A stretch of 61,093 nt of DNA from Candidatus Omnitrophota bacterium (GTDB lineage Bacteria > Omnitrophota > Gorgyraeia > Gygaellales > Profunditerraquicolaceae), in assembly GCA_016867115.1 (NCBI GenBank), contig VGKG01000006.1, positions 1 to 61,093 of the forward strand, read 5' to 3'. Under the pieces are notes generated by a model, which made no database searches, was not told the DNA's origin, and saw nothing but the letters and a program-made list of their open reading frames with translations. Numbering within the stretch: position 1 is the stretch's first letter; every line of letters starts with the position of its first letter. Made by a program: the position numbers and the translations under genes. Shown here piece by piece: positions 9,052 through 17,600 of this stretch.

Positions 9052-9058
9052 ATTTTTA

Positions 9059-9640
9059 ATGCCTAGAGCCGCACGAGTCATCCCGCCTGAAGGATTCCTG
9101 CATGTTATCTCAAGAGGCAATAACCGCAGGAAATTATTTCTTAGGCCATCAGATTTCAAAGTTTATCTGCGTCAACTAAGAAAGCTCAAATACGAAGAAT
9201 CAATCAGTGTCTTTCACTACTGTTTGATGCCTACCCACATCCATCTTTTAGTGGGGATTATTCAAAATAGCGATCTCTCCAGATTCATGAAGCGGCTAAA
9301 CCTGAAATATTTTTTCCACTACCAGAAAAGATACGGGTATCTTGGCCATTTATGGCAAGACCGGTTCAAGAGCAAATTAATCGAGTACGATACGTACCTA
9401 GTGCAGTGCGGAAAATATATTGAATTGAATCCGGTGCGGGCAAATCTCGTCAGCTCAGCTGCGGATTATCCTTATTCGAGTTACCGCTATTACGCCTTGG
9501 GGTTTGAGGATAAGCTTATCGATAACGACCCTCTATATTTAGATCTAAGCACTGATGCAGCGCAAAGAAGGTTGATTTATCAGAAGATGCTGCTGGATGA
9601 GATTGCCTGCGAGGAAAAGTTACAGAAGGGCATTTTTTAA
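9059..9640 (+). CDS. REP-associated tyrosine transposase (Y1_Tnp / IS200-like, RAYT)
   Basis: The 193-residue product is a single-strand DNA endonuclease of the HUH superfamily. It carries the RAYT opening PRAARVIPPEGFLHVISRGNNR, the metal-binding HUH motif in LMPTHIHLLV (residues ~58-67), and the nucleophile region IEYDTYLVQCGKYIELNPVRA (~115-135). In this family one Tyr forms the covalent DNA link. YPYSSYRYYALG follows, as usual. The length is normal for the family and I see no frameshift. These enzymes cut and copy short REP palindromes, and several REP-like palindromes lie nearby and within the giant gene. Translation is probably limited by the upstream hairpin. Confidence 0.93.
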   Translation: MPRAARVIPPEGFLHVISRGNNRRKLFLRPSDFKVYLRQLRKLKYEESISVFHYCLMPTHIHLLVGIIQNSDLSRFMKRLNLKYFFHYQKRYGYLGHLWQDRFKSKLIEYDTYLVQCGKYIELNPVRANLVSSAADYPYSSYRYYALGFEDKLIDNDPLYLDLSTDAAQRRLIYQKMLLDEIACEEKLQKGIF

Positions 9641-9659
9641 CCTATGGACTACAATGGGT

Positions 9660-9681
9660 TAGGAAGCGAAGAACCGTCCCC
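9660..9681 (+). repeat. REP-like repeat, copy 1 (AGGAAGCGAAGAACCGTCCC)
   Basis: This is the right boundary of the transposase unit. The same sequence recurs at about 10482 and 11090 with a GTT just before it. Its last 11 bases are the reverse complement of 8834-8844. Confidence 0.65.
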
Positions 9682-9703
9682 ATAGGACTACAAGGAGGTT
9701 AAG

Positions 9704-9871
9704 ATGTTTGATTCCTATGCCATAAGGTTTAACGAAAAGTTAAGAAAAAACAGATGCAGCAGCTGCAAAGGTTGCGATAAGGTTACCTCATCAGAGCAGT
9801 GCCTCTGGCATTGCGATAAGTGGTTCGCATTAAAGGTCAGGCAGGTGTCTTTGCGCCTCAAGCGGAATTAA
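9704..9871 (+). CDS. Small Cys-rich protein, possible metal binder
   Basis: This 55-residue frame starts at ATG 9704 with a strong AAGGAGG binding site (9690-9696) seven bases upstream. The product begins MFDSYAIRFNEKLRKNRCSS and carries five cysteines in the arrangement CxxCxxC, then CLWHC after about ten residues. This could form a small zinc or iron-sulphur site. The good binding site and the Cys pattern favour a real gene. Against it, the frame is short and lies in a mobile-element patch. It could also be the remnant of a longer protein. Confidence 0.45.
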   Translation: MFDSYAIRFNEKLRKNRCSSCKGCDKVTSSEQCLWHCDKWFALKVRQVSLRLKRN

Positions 9872-9900
9872 AGGAACGTCCGAGAAAAAGGGGGATTAAT

Positions 9901-10418
9901 ATGCCGAATACAATGTCAGTTGAGGTAATCACTACCAAGATCTTGTTGATAAGAGGTAGGGGGGTGATGTTGGATAGGGACTTGGCAGAGCTTTATAGAG
10001 TTTCAACTAAGGCTTTAAATCAGAGTAAAGAGGAACATAAAACGTTTCCCTCCAGATTTTATGTTTCAGTTAACAGATAAAGAGAAAAAAGAGGTGGTCA
10101 CAATTTGTGACCACCTTAAATCTCTAGAGTTTTCATATCAACCGCCCTATGCCTTTACTGAACAGGGGGTAGCCATGCTCTCTAGTGTATTGAGAAGCGA
10201 AAGGGCAGCTTAGGTCAACATTCATATTATGCGCCCCTTTACTAAATTGAGAGAGCTATTTCTCACACACAAGGAATTAGCTTTGAAATTGGAAGTCCTG
10301 GAAAAGAAATACGCGCAGCACGATGAGAAGATCCAAGCCATTTTTGAAGCAATCAAACAATTGTTGCAGCCGCCCCAAAGTAGAAGAAAAAAGAATAACC
10401 GGCTTTAGTACAAAGTGA
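9901..10418 (+). pseudogene. ORF6N-domain gene, broken by frameshifts and a stop
   Basis: The reading starts MPNTMSVEVITTKILLIRGR and follows the ORF6N N-terminal domain (MLDRDLAELYRV). Near 10043 the frame changes: bases 10059-10190 continue the domain in the next frame as [14 protein letters not shown] and [16 protein letters not shown]. An in-frame TAG follows at about 10211 where the intact copy has a Val codon. The rest (EVLEKKYAQHDEKIQAIFEAI) matches the usual ORF6N C-terminal coiled part, with another frame change before the end. It is clearly a decayed paralogue of the intact gene at 10527. A truncated 5' protein of about 60 residues could still be made. Confidence 0.85.
10092..10116 (+). 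repeat. Palindrome inside the ORF6N pseudogene
   Basis: AGGTGGTCAC (10092-10101) and GTGACCACCT (10107-10116) are perfect inverted arms around a five-base AATTT loop. The palindrome lies at the same place in the domain as the one in the intact copy, but the arm sequence differs. Confidence 0.8.
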
Positions 10419-10507
10419 TGCAGGGTGAGAGCGGTTAAAATGCAATTGGCCCGTTTGAAACTTTATGTTGTCGGTGGGGTTAGGAAGCGAAGAACCGTCC
10501 CCTAGTT
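10383..10507 (+). repeat. 125-bp direct repeat, copy 1 (tail of the ORF6N pseudogene)
   Basis: This stretch matches 10992-11116 with only two base differences. It covers the last ten or so codons of the gene, about 65 bases of noncoding sequence and a terminal REP-like AGGAAGCGAAGAACCGTCCC. It is far more alike than the coding parts before it. Confidence 0.9.
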
Positions 10508-10526
10508 AAGAAAGGAGGATTTAGAT

Positions 10527-11027
10527 ATGGCTAATAATGTCTCTGTAGAAGTGGTTGCAGCGAAGATTCTGATCATAAGAGGTAAACGAGTGATGTTAGA
10601 TGAAGATCTCGCAAGACTCTATGAAGTAGAGACTAAACAATTAATCCGGCAGGTTAAAAGAAATATTGAAAGATTCCCCGCTGATTTTATGTTTATATTA
10701 ACAAAAGAAGAATATTTGAGGTGCCATTTTGGCACCTCAAAAAGAGGTGGTAGAAGATACCTTCCATATGCTTTTACTCAGGAAGGCGTAGCCATGCTTT
10801 CAAGTGTATTGAATAGCAGAAGGGCTGTATTGGTGAATATCCAAATTATGCGGGCATTTTCTCAGTTGCGGCGCATGCTGTTAGCTAACAGAGATCTTAA
10901 ACGCAAGATTGAAGAAATGGAGAAGAAATACGATAAGCAATTTGCGATTGTCTTCCAGGCAATAAGGCAATTGCTTGCGTCACCTAAATTTGAAGAAAAA
11001 AGAATAACCGGCTTTAGTACAAAGTGA
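10527..11027 (+). CDS. ORF6N-domain (KilA-N-like) DNA-binding protein
   Basis: The 166-residue product starts behind AAAGGAGG (10511-10518). It carries the complete ORF6N pattern: ILIIRGKRVMLDEDLARLYEV (residues ~12-32), then VKRNIERFPADFMFILT, then [19 protein letters not shown]-type sequence (~78-96) and NIQIMRAF. A C-terminal charged helix (EEMEKKYDKQFAIVFQAIRQL) and a short basic KRITGF tail follow. ORF6N domains occur in phage antirepressor-like proteins and in stand-alone genes that are often amplified in genomes. The role is unproven, probably DNA binding. A decayed paralogue lies just upstream. An 11-bp palindrome is built into the coding sequence at codons ~64-72. Confidence 0.9.
   Translation: MANNVSVEVVAAKILIIRGKRVMLDEDLARLYEVETKQLIRQVKRNIERFPADFMFILTKEEYLRCHFGTSKRGGRRYLPYAFTQEGVAMLSSVLNSRRAVLVNIQIMRAFSQLRRMLLANRDLKRKIEEMEKKYDKQFAIVFQAIRQLLASPKFEEKRITGFSTK
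10715..10741 (+). repeat. Palindrome inside the intact ORF6N gene
   Basis: TTTGAGGTGCC (10715-10725) and GGCACCTCAAA (10731-10741) are perfect 11-base arms around the five-base loop ATTTT. They encode LRCHFGTSK, just before the conserved GGRRYLPYAFTQEG. Confidence 0.85.
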
Positions 11028-11116
11028 TGCAGGGTGAGAGCGGTTAAAATGCAATTGGCCCGTTTGTAACTTTATGTTGTCGGTGGAGTTAGGAAGCGAA
11101 GAACCGTCCCCTAGTT
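10992..11116 (+). repeat. 125-bp direct repeat, copy 2 (tail of the intact ORF6N gene)
   Basis: This is the second copy of 10383-10507, 609 bases downstream, with two mismatches. It ends in the third REP-like AGGAAGCGAAGAACCGTCCC. Together the copies show that an ORF6N gene plus tail was duplicated in tandem or copied into place twice. Confidence 0.9.
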
Positions 11117-11266
11117 TTGTCCAATCTGAGTTTAAGCCTTCAAACAAAGAATGTCCAGTCTGAGCATTAGGGACACCCTCCCGATTGATTCAAGGAGCGT
11201 CCCCCGATTGATTCAAAGGATGTCCCTGAGTATTAGAAAACGCTTGCTTGGGGCCTGAAATTATGC
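11117..11266. other. Noncoding stretch with degenerate repeats before the giant-gene promoter
   Basis: I see no gene here. The part up to 11226 holds scattered GTCC(A/C)..CTGAG and AGGGACA fragments that look like decayed REP sequences, plus the tandem 23-bp repeat listed separately. From 11227 to the promoter it is unremarkable. Confidence 0.6.
11181..11226. repeat. Two tandem 23-bp repeats
   Basis: Positions 11181-11203 and 11204-11226 both start CCGATTGATTCAA and end GTCCC. They differ only in the middle (GGAGC against AGGAT). There are two copies with no spacer, so this is not a CRISPR array. It is probably a relic of the REP family. Confidence 0.75.
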
Positions 11267-11296
11267 TTGACATCGACGATGACGCTGTGTTATACT
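11267..11296 (+). promoter_or_regulatory. Near-consensus sigma-70 promoter of the giant gene
   Basis: The -35 element is TTGACA (11267-11272, exact consensus) and the -10 element is TATACT (11291-11296), with an 18-base spacer. Transcription would start near 11303, about 30 bases before the riboswitch aptamer and about 310 bases before the start codon. The position and quality make this the best promoter in the window. Confidence 0.75.
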
Positions 11297-11330
11297 TGTG
11301 TTGCAAATAGAAGGAAAAGCCACGGTTGCG

Positions 11331-11427
11331 ATAAAGGCAAACTCTGAGTAATCAGGGGACGCAAAGCCACGGATCCTACAATTAGAGCCACGTTGAACAA
11401 CCTGTAAAGGATAGCCGGGTTGCCGAA
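11331..11427 (+). ncRNA. Cyclic di-GMP-I riboswitch aptamer (GEMM-I)
   Basis: The sequence carries the GEMM-I hallmarks in order. The P1 5' strand is GGCAAAC (11336-11342). A CTGA-GTAA-TCAG hairpin (11343-11354) follows, with a GNRA-type loop. Next is the invariant GGACGCAAAGCCACGG (about 11357-11372). A second arm closes with ATCCT/AGGAT around a variable loop, then AGCCGGG and the P1 3' strand TTGCC (11420-11424). GGCAA pairs exactly with TTGCC. The base just before CAAAC is G, as in c-di-GMP binders, whereas c-GAMP variants usually change it. The aptamer binds the second messenger that controls adhesion and pili. It lies between a strong promoter and the giant gene, so that gene is almost certainly under c-di-GMP control. 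Confidence 0.92.
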
Positions 11428-11476
11428 TACCGACGATTGTAAGTCAGTATTTGACAATCCGGTTTTTGTTTACAGG
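11401..11476 (+). promoter_or_regulatory. Long-range pairing CCTGTAAA / TTTACAGG across the terminator
   Basis: CCTGTAAA (11401-11408, in the outer arm of the aptamer) is the exact complement of TTTACAGG (11469-11476, just after the T tract). The pairing would bracket the terminator and compete with the aptamer arm. It may be part of the switching mechanism, but eight bases could match by chance, and I cannot tell ON from OFF. Confidence 0.35.
11430..11467 (+). terminator. Intrinsic terminator directly after the riboswitch
   Basis: The left arm CCGACGATTGT (11430-11440) pairs with ACAATCCGG (11454-11462), with a small bulge. TTTTTGTTT (11463-11471) follows. It starts six bases after the aptamer, as expected for a riboswitch that controls by early termination. 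Confidence 0.75.
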
Positions 11477-11511
11477 CTTAATAAGCAGTTTAATAAAGAG
11501 TTAATAAATCC

Positions 11512-11580
11512 GTAAAGGAAGAGCGTGAAAGACGCCAACGCAAGAAAAAGATTTGGGGTAAGGGGGAGCCTTTACTTTTT
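11512..11580 (+). promoter_or_regulatory. Second leader hairpin with T tract before the giant gene
   Basis: GTAAAGG (11512-11518) pairs with CCTTTAC (11569-11575), followed by TTTTT (11576-11580). A small GCGT-GAAAG-ACGC hairpin sits inside. It could be a second terminator or a structured part of the 5' UTR. The same GTAAAGG also occurs in the aptamer arm (11404-11410), so CCTTTAC has two possible partners. The start codon at 11614 lacks a clear binding site; the nearest AGGT is about 19 bases upstream. Confidence 0.4.
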
Positions 11581-11613
11581 CCTTTTATATATAGGTAATA
11601 CTATAGAATAAAA

Positions 11614-14600
11614 ATGGACGAAGGCGGTTACAAAAAAATCGAAGAAGTGAATCCTGAAGCGGGCGTAGTTGCTATTGAAGCCCCTTTCAAGTCCAGATTT
11701 AAAACCTGGATCAGGGTAGTAGCTTTTGTCGTGGCAGCTGTCTTTCTTCCTGAACAGGTAGCCCAGGCAGTGCAGTATGACTGGCGCGTGATCTGGCGCC
11801 AGCCGGGTGCTGCAACCACGCCTCTTATGCCCGGGGCAATGCCTCCTTTAAGCGGCATTGATGTCGCCCTCTCCGTAAAAAATATCCTCAAAGACGTTGC
11901 CAATAAACCGGTTACAGATATTCAGCTCTCCCCTGAAGTCGCCCTGCATTTAGACCAGCCCCTGAAAATGTCCAGCCAAAGGATAGAAGAGATTTACAAC
12001 TGGCTGAAAGGTAAACCCTGCGGCGCCAAGGCGCTCTTTGATTTCTTGAAGTTTAAAGGTAGTGCTGCCCAGGAAGCGGATATCGCAGTCATGGCCCTGA
12101 CCATTGATATCTTAAACGGCGTGGTCAGGCCCGAAGGCGACCCCAAGGTGATCAAGAGCTCATTATTCGCGCTGGCTAAGACCTCAGAGTTTTTCGGACA
12201 GAAATTATCTGCAGTCAAAACAGATTTAAATGATCTGGCAGAGAGAGCGCCCTTCATCGCGCACTTAAAGAGCGAGCACTATGTTTTAGTCACCCGCATC
12301 ACCAAAGACAAGGTCTACTATAGCGAAGAGCATAAAGAAGAGTTCCTGCCCAGAGAAAAGTTCCTCAATGAGTTTACAGGATACGCCCTGGTCTTAAATC
12401 CCGAAGAGTCCTTTACCAAAGTCCCGGAGAGCGAAGCCAAGAGCGTAAAAGGCGCAGGCAAATACTCAACCGGCGCAAGCTGGAATGACGGCGCAGGAGA
12501 CTACAATACCGGTTCTTATTCGGTGCCTGCCGGCTATTCCATGCCGCAGATGCCGAGTTTCTCCACTACCAATATCACCCCCACCTATTACTTCCCGACT
12601 GACATGAACATCAATAGCGCCGGTTTTATGGATACTACGGGAAACTTCATTAATCCGGCAGCTATCGGTTTTACTTCCATGCCTGAAGTGAGCAATGTGG
12701 ATACTTACCAGACGCACAGCGAGCCGGTCTGGTTCCACAATGGCTTTGACGGAGCAAGCTTCCACCATGATTCTAGTATGGCGCAGCAGATTGATCCGGT
12801 TTATATCAACGGCTTAGGCCTCCAGCCAGACCAGGTAACCAAGACTGGCCGCGACATGGAGGTGCGTAATGGCGCAGGCACGGTAGTAGATACCCGTCCG
12901 ATCTATCAGACCTCAACCGGCATGGAACTGACCTATTCCACGGTCCAGACCAAGGATTTTCTCAACGAGAACCTTTATGCTACAGCCAATCCTGAATCCG
13001 GCCTGCCTAAGGCGTCGGATTACTGGAAGAATCCTAATGACCCGATCTCTAATTCCTCCATGACCTACGGTGCCTATGAAGCAGGCCCGGATAACAAATA
13101 TGTGGTCATGACCATGGATAACCCGAACCAGCACCACCACTGGAACTATATGGCCGGCGCCTATATTCAGCCCGGGGATGTATTGGTCACTACCGGTAAT
13201 GACGGTTCAGCCAACCAGGCCCTCTCCGGCTTTGGCGCAGATGTAAATGCCCAGCAATACAATTATCATACGGATAAAGGGTCCTATCAGTTCAGGGTAG
13301 GAAGTAACGGGAATCTGGCCTTTGACCCTAACCAGAACGATCACGGCCGCATCAATGGCTTTACTGATAATCTGGCTACTTCAGCCCAGTTAGGCGCAGC
13401 CAACTATATCGCTAACAGCACGCAGACTGACCTGGTGATCAAAGGCCAGAGCGGGGTGAATGCGGATGGCATAGGCACAAGCGGCGGCTGGGTAGAGGGC
13501 TGGGTTTCTACCGGAGCTACTGCACTTACTGCATCCGGAGAAGACCGAAGAGGCTATCTGGGAGACCGGACATTCAATAACACCGTAACCACCCCTGACG
13601 GCCAGAGTTTTGACCAGACTGCTTCCTTTACCGGAAACACCTATATGCATTTTGAAGAAGGACAGGCTGCCACAGGCCAGGTCGGAAATGGAAGCCACTA
13701 TCAGACCGGCGATTTAGGCCCTTATAATTTTACCGGTTTTGACTTTGCCTCAAAGCAGGTTGACGGCACTGCTTACTATACCCCGCTTTTAGAGACAGAG
13801 AAAGGCGCTAAGTTTAAGTTCGGCACTAACCAAATAGAGCAGATCCTGCCGGCAATGCCCAGGAACCTTACTACTGTTGATGATTTCAATAAACTACCCA
13901 GCACTCAGGATCCGTCTGATCTCCGCAGGGATTTCCGCGCCCTAAGGGATAGCCAGCCGTTAGGCGCAACTATCGCAGGCGAAGGTTATACCGGTATCGC
14001 GACTGCCGGAGATGATGGCATGCACATCGGTTTTGGCCTTTATGACGGCAGCATGAACTTAGGCCAGGGCCTTTATTACGATGTAGCTGACCTTAATCGC
14101 CACCTGGAGTTCACCGGCAACCTGAAGATGGATGTTTCAGATTCATACCAGGGCGGAAAAGTTGCGACCTACTCTTACAATTTCGGCACCACTGATCCTA
14201 CCCGGCCCGGATATTTCGGCCATGACTCCCGCAACCAGCTGAACTGGTTCAATATGGACGCCCGTTTTGCCTATGACCAGGGCAAGTATTATGCCTATTC
14301 AGAGGTTGTCAATGACCCGACAGGTAAAGACCTGACCCGCGACCAGGCGCTCCTGCGCAACCACTTCATCAATAACCCGGATATCTTAGGCAGCGCAGAC
14401 ATGTCCGGGAACTGGGAGTGGCAGATCATGTCTGACCGCATTGATCCCGCGACCATGTCCGTAGTTTCGCAGGACTACTTAAAAGGAAATAAGGATCCTG
14501 TGGCAACCAGCCTTGGCTTATTAGTCGAGCATAATAAACAGCTTTATTTCCAGGAGACCTTTGATGTCAGTGCTTCGGCATACGAATTGATGGGCAAGGC

Positions 14601-17600
14601 AAGCATTGACCCCAGAAGCGTTGACCATGAGCGGCTGCTGGCTTCGGGCGAGTTCATGAAAGCAGCCGGCGATGTGCAGCCCCTGCAGCAGGAAATCATC
14701 ACCCCTACCATGGATAATTATGAGGCAGTCGTAGATTTAGCCTATCAGACCGGTGATTTAGACTTAATAGACAGGGCTGAGACGGTTAGAGACACCTTTG
14801 CCGAAATGAAGGACTTGGCTCCGGAGTATCTGAAGGTCAGGGAGAGAGAAATTGAGTTGACTGCCCAGAATAATAGATTAGAAGGTGAGTTGTCCAGGAT
14901 GTCTAAGGATGGAGTATCTCAAACTGATCCAAAGTGGCAGGCCAAATTGCAGGAGCAGCAGGGGATCCGCCAACAGCTAGAAGGGCCGGAAGGAGTCTGG
15001 GCAAAGAGAGATGCCCTGGAGTTACAAGAGCCCATCCTGCCCACCATGTTCCAGGATTCCACAGCACTCCTGGGCGAATTGAACAAGAATATTTACTCTG
15101 CGGATACGCTCTTTGGCGACCAGCAGGGCGCAAGAGACCTTTATAACAGCCGCAGCCAGATACATACCAGCCCGGTTTCAGCCAGCCTTCTCAGCCCCGA
15201 GAACAGGGAAGGCTCCAAGGCTACCCCGCGTAACGAAGCCATTGCCAGCATAAACTTCGGCTACAACAATGACCCGCACCTGGCCTTAGCCAGCTTAGGC
15301 GACGGCGCGCTCACCCACTGGGATCCTTTATCCGGACGCACAGACCTGGGCCAGGGCTTGAGGGTGAATGTCTATGACCAGGGCTATAGAGTGGATTTAT
15401 CCGGCACTGCACAGTATGGCTGGTCTATCCCCTATAAGGATGCCGCCGGTAAAGCCCGCAATTATGACGTGGATGTAGTCGCCCGCTTTGGCGACGGCGC
15501 CAACTACGCTTTAGCCCACGGCAACCCGCGCCTTAATTACGGAGTGATGCAGGATTTAAGCCGGACTACCACCGAAGGCAAGGCGCCGGTCCTGCCGAAC
15601 CTGGAGGTTTCTTTCTCCGCAGCCCCTAAAGACTACCTGCAATACGTCAATGACAACAGCGACCTCTTCAGCGGTTTTGTGAGTATTCCTTTTGATAAGC
15701 CGAACCTTTATTTTACCGTTAGCGGAGAAGCATTCCTCGGATTAGAGAGCGCAAAGAAAGACGTTGCCGGCGTAGGCCTGAATAATAACGGCATGGCCAC
15801 CCTTGAGTATATGTGGAATCCTGCGGGTGAAGGCAGCTTACAGCACATTAATACCAGAGACGGGACATTAACGGATAGTACGGTTGCCGCTGCTTACTGG
15901 GTCAATCCTTATATGGATAGGAAGGATGAAGGAAAGTTAAGCCGCGTAGACATCTTAGAAAAATTAGGGGATAGTGAATTCAGGACTTATATTGACCAAC
16001 TTAAGACAAAATACAAAGATTCCGAAGCGTTAAATACAGCCTTGGATCAGGTCCTCCAGTTACCCAGGCAGGAGGGGTCTAAGAAGTTAGTCGAGCTTAT
16101 CGGCGAAAATAACCTGCGCCTGATAAATCCTGATGGTTCAATGAGGGATCCTCTGGAAGCTGCTGGCCTCTTTTATGACGGAGTGCGGAAGGTCTCCAGA
16201 GAAGCCTCCTATGATGCAGAGATCCAGGGCCATTACGGCGGTTTATTCCGCATGCTTCCGCAGCAGGCACCGGAGATCTGGGCGCCGGTGGCAGGAGGAG
16301 CAGGACAGGATGCGCTTAACCCGGCCGGCAAATCCAGGACCCGTACTTCTGCTTCAGAGCCCGAAGTAGTCTTACGCTCTTCTGACATGCCGGATGGCTT
16401 CAGCGGCCCGGACTTTGAGATCATGAAGGGCAGGGACAGCTGGCTTGGCCATATCTGGGACCGTTATTCTGACGGCGGGAAGTTCAAGTTCAGCGGGCCC
16501 GGCTATGAAGGCGACGGCTGGTGGAAATATGAATCAGGATTTGATCTTTACAGGATGGTGCCTTTTGCTCCGGGAATACCCGGCCTGAATACGCCCGGTA
16601 CGCTCCCCGGAACCGGAACAGCCCAGGACCCGCGCCTGACCAGAGACCAGTCAATCTCCAAGCAGCTGAATGATTTTGCCCAGAACCGTCCGGCCAACCT
16701 TGAGCCTTACAATTTCGGTAACGGCGTAGTCTCCGGCCCCAGATATGGCCGCGCTGAGATTACCATTAAAGAATCTTTCAGCCCCTGGCAGCATGCTATG
16801 GGGCTACAGGATAGGACCCAGTCTGTTCTTTCTATCTGGAGATATGATGTGGATGGCCAGAAGCCTGCGCCGGCGCTTGCTACGTTTGTACCCAAGATCG
16901 CTAATCCTGATTCACTAAAGGTGCAGAATCCGCAGGCAGCCAGCGCATTCAATGCCAGCCAACTCAACTTTGACGTAAAGACCCTCTTCAGGGATCCTTT
17001 AAGCACAGATTTTGAACCCTGGGATATCAATACTTCCTCGTTCCTCTTTAAATCTCCTATTCCGGATATTGATCTGTTTGGCATGTCAAATCCTTTCACT
17101 CAGGATCTGAGTCAGCCGTTTGATCCGGTGCCGAAACTGGACTCAGTACTTTCGCCCTCAACAAATGAAATATTCAATGCTGCCGGCCCGTTCAGCATTA
17201 CCTTGGATCAGCTCACGCATTTCGGCCAGATGAATGTACACGGCCAGAACGTGCCTTATTTCTCTTTTGCTCCGCGTTCAGGCGACGGAGAATCCCCTGA
17301 TCCGGCTGCCGGTTCAGTCGGCGTCAGCCCGATTTTCGATGCCAGTAACAAACAAAGATTCGATGTCTTCTCTACCTATACTTTAGGCAATTTTGATAAG
17401 AACAGCCGCATCTTCACCGCAGATAAATTCGGTTTCAATATCCCCAATGGCCAGCTCTCCAACACCAACTTCTTCAATTACCAGCAGTACGTTTCTCTTC
17501 CGGCGTCAGGAAGAGACCTGACCAAACCCGACAACTGGGCGCCGTTAGGCCTGACCGGACATCTCTGGGAATGGGCTCCGGGCAGCGTGATCGACGTAGA

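Larger units (their letters stand above)
8834..9680 (+). mobile_element. REP/RAYT-type unit bounded by inverted GGGACGGTTCT
   Basis: GGGACGGTTCT at 8834-8844 and its exact reverse complement AGAACCGTCCC at 9670-9680 enclose the REP-associated transposase gene and its leader. More copies of the right end, in the longer form AGGAAGCGAAGAACCGTCCC, occur at about 10482 and 11090. This is the expected picture for a REP sequence family with its transposase. RAYTs are single-copy and seldom move as a block, so the unit may be a REP-flanked gene rather than an active element. Confidence 0.6.

Noticed and set aside
11181-11226. Start of a CRISPR array
   Set aside because: Only two 23-base copies, directly adjacent with no spacer.
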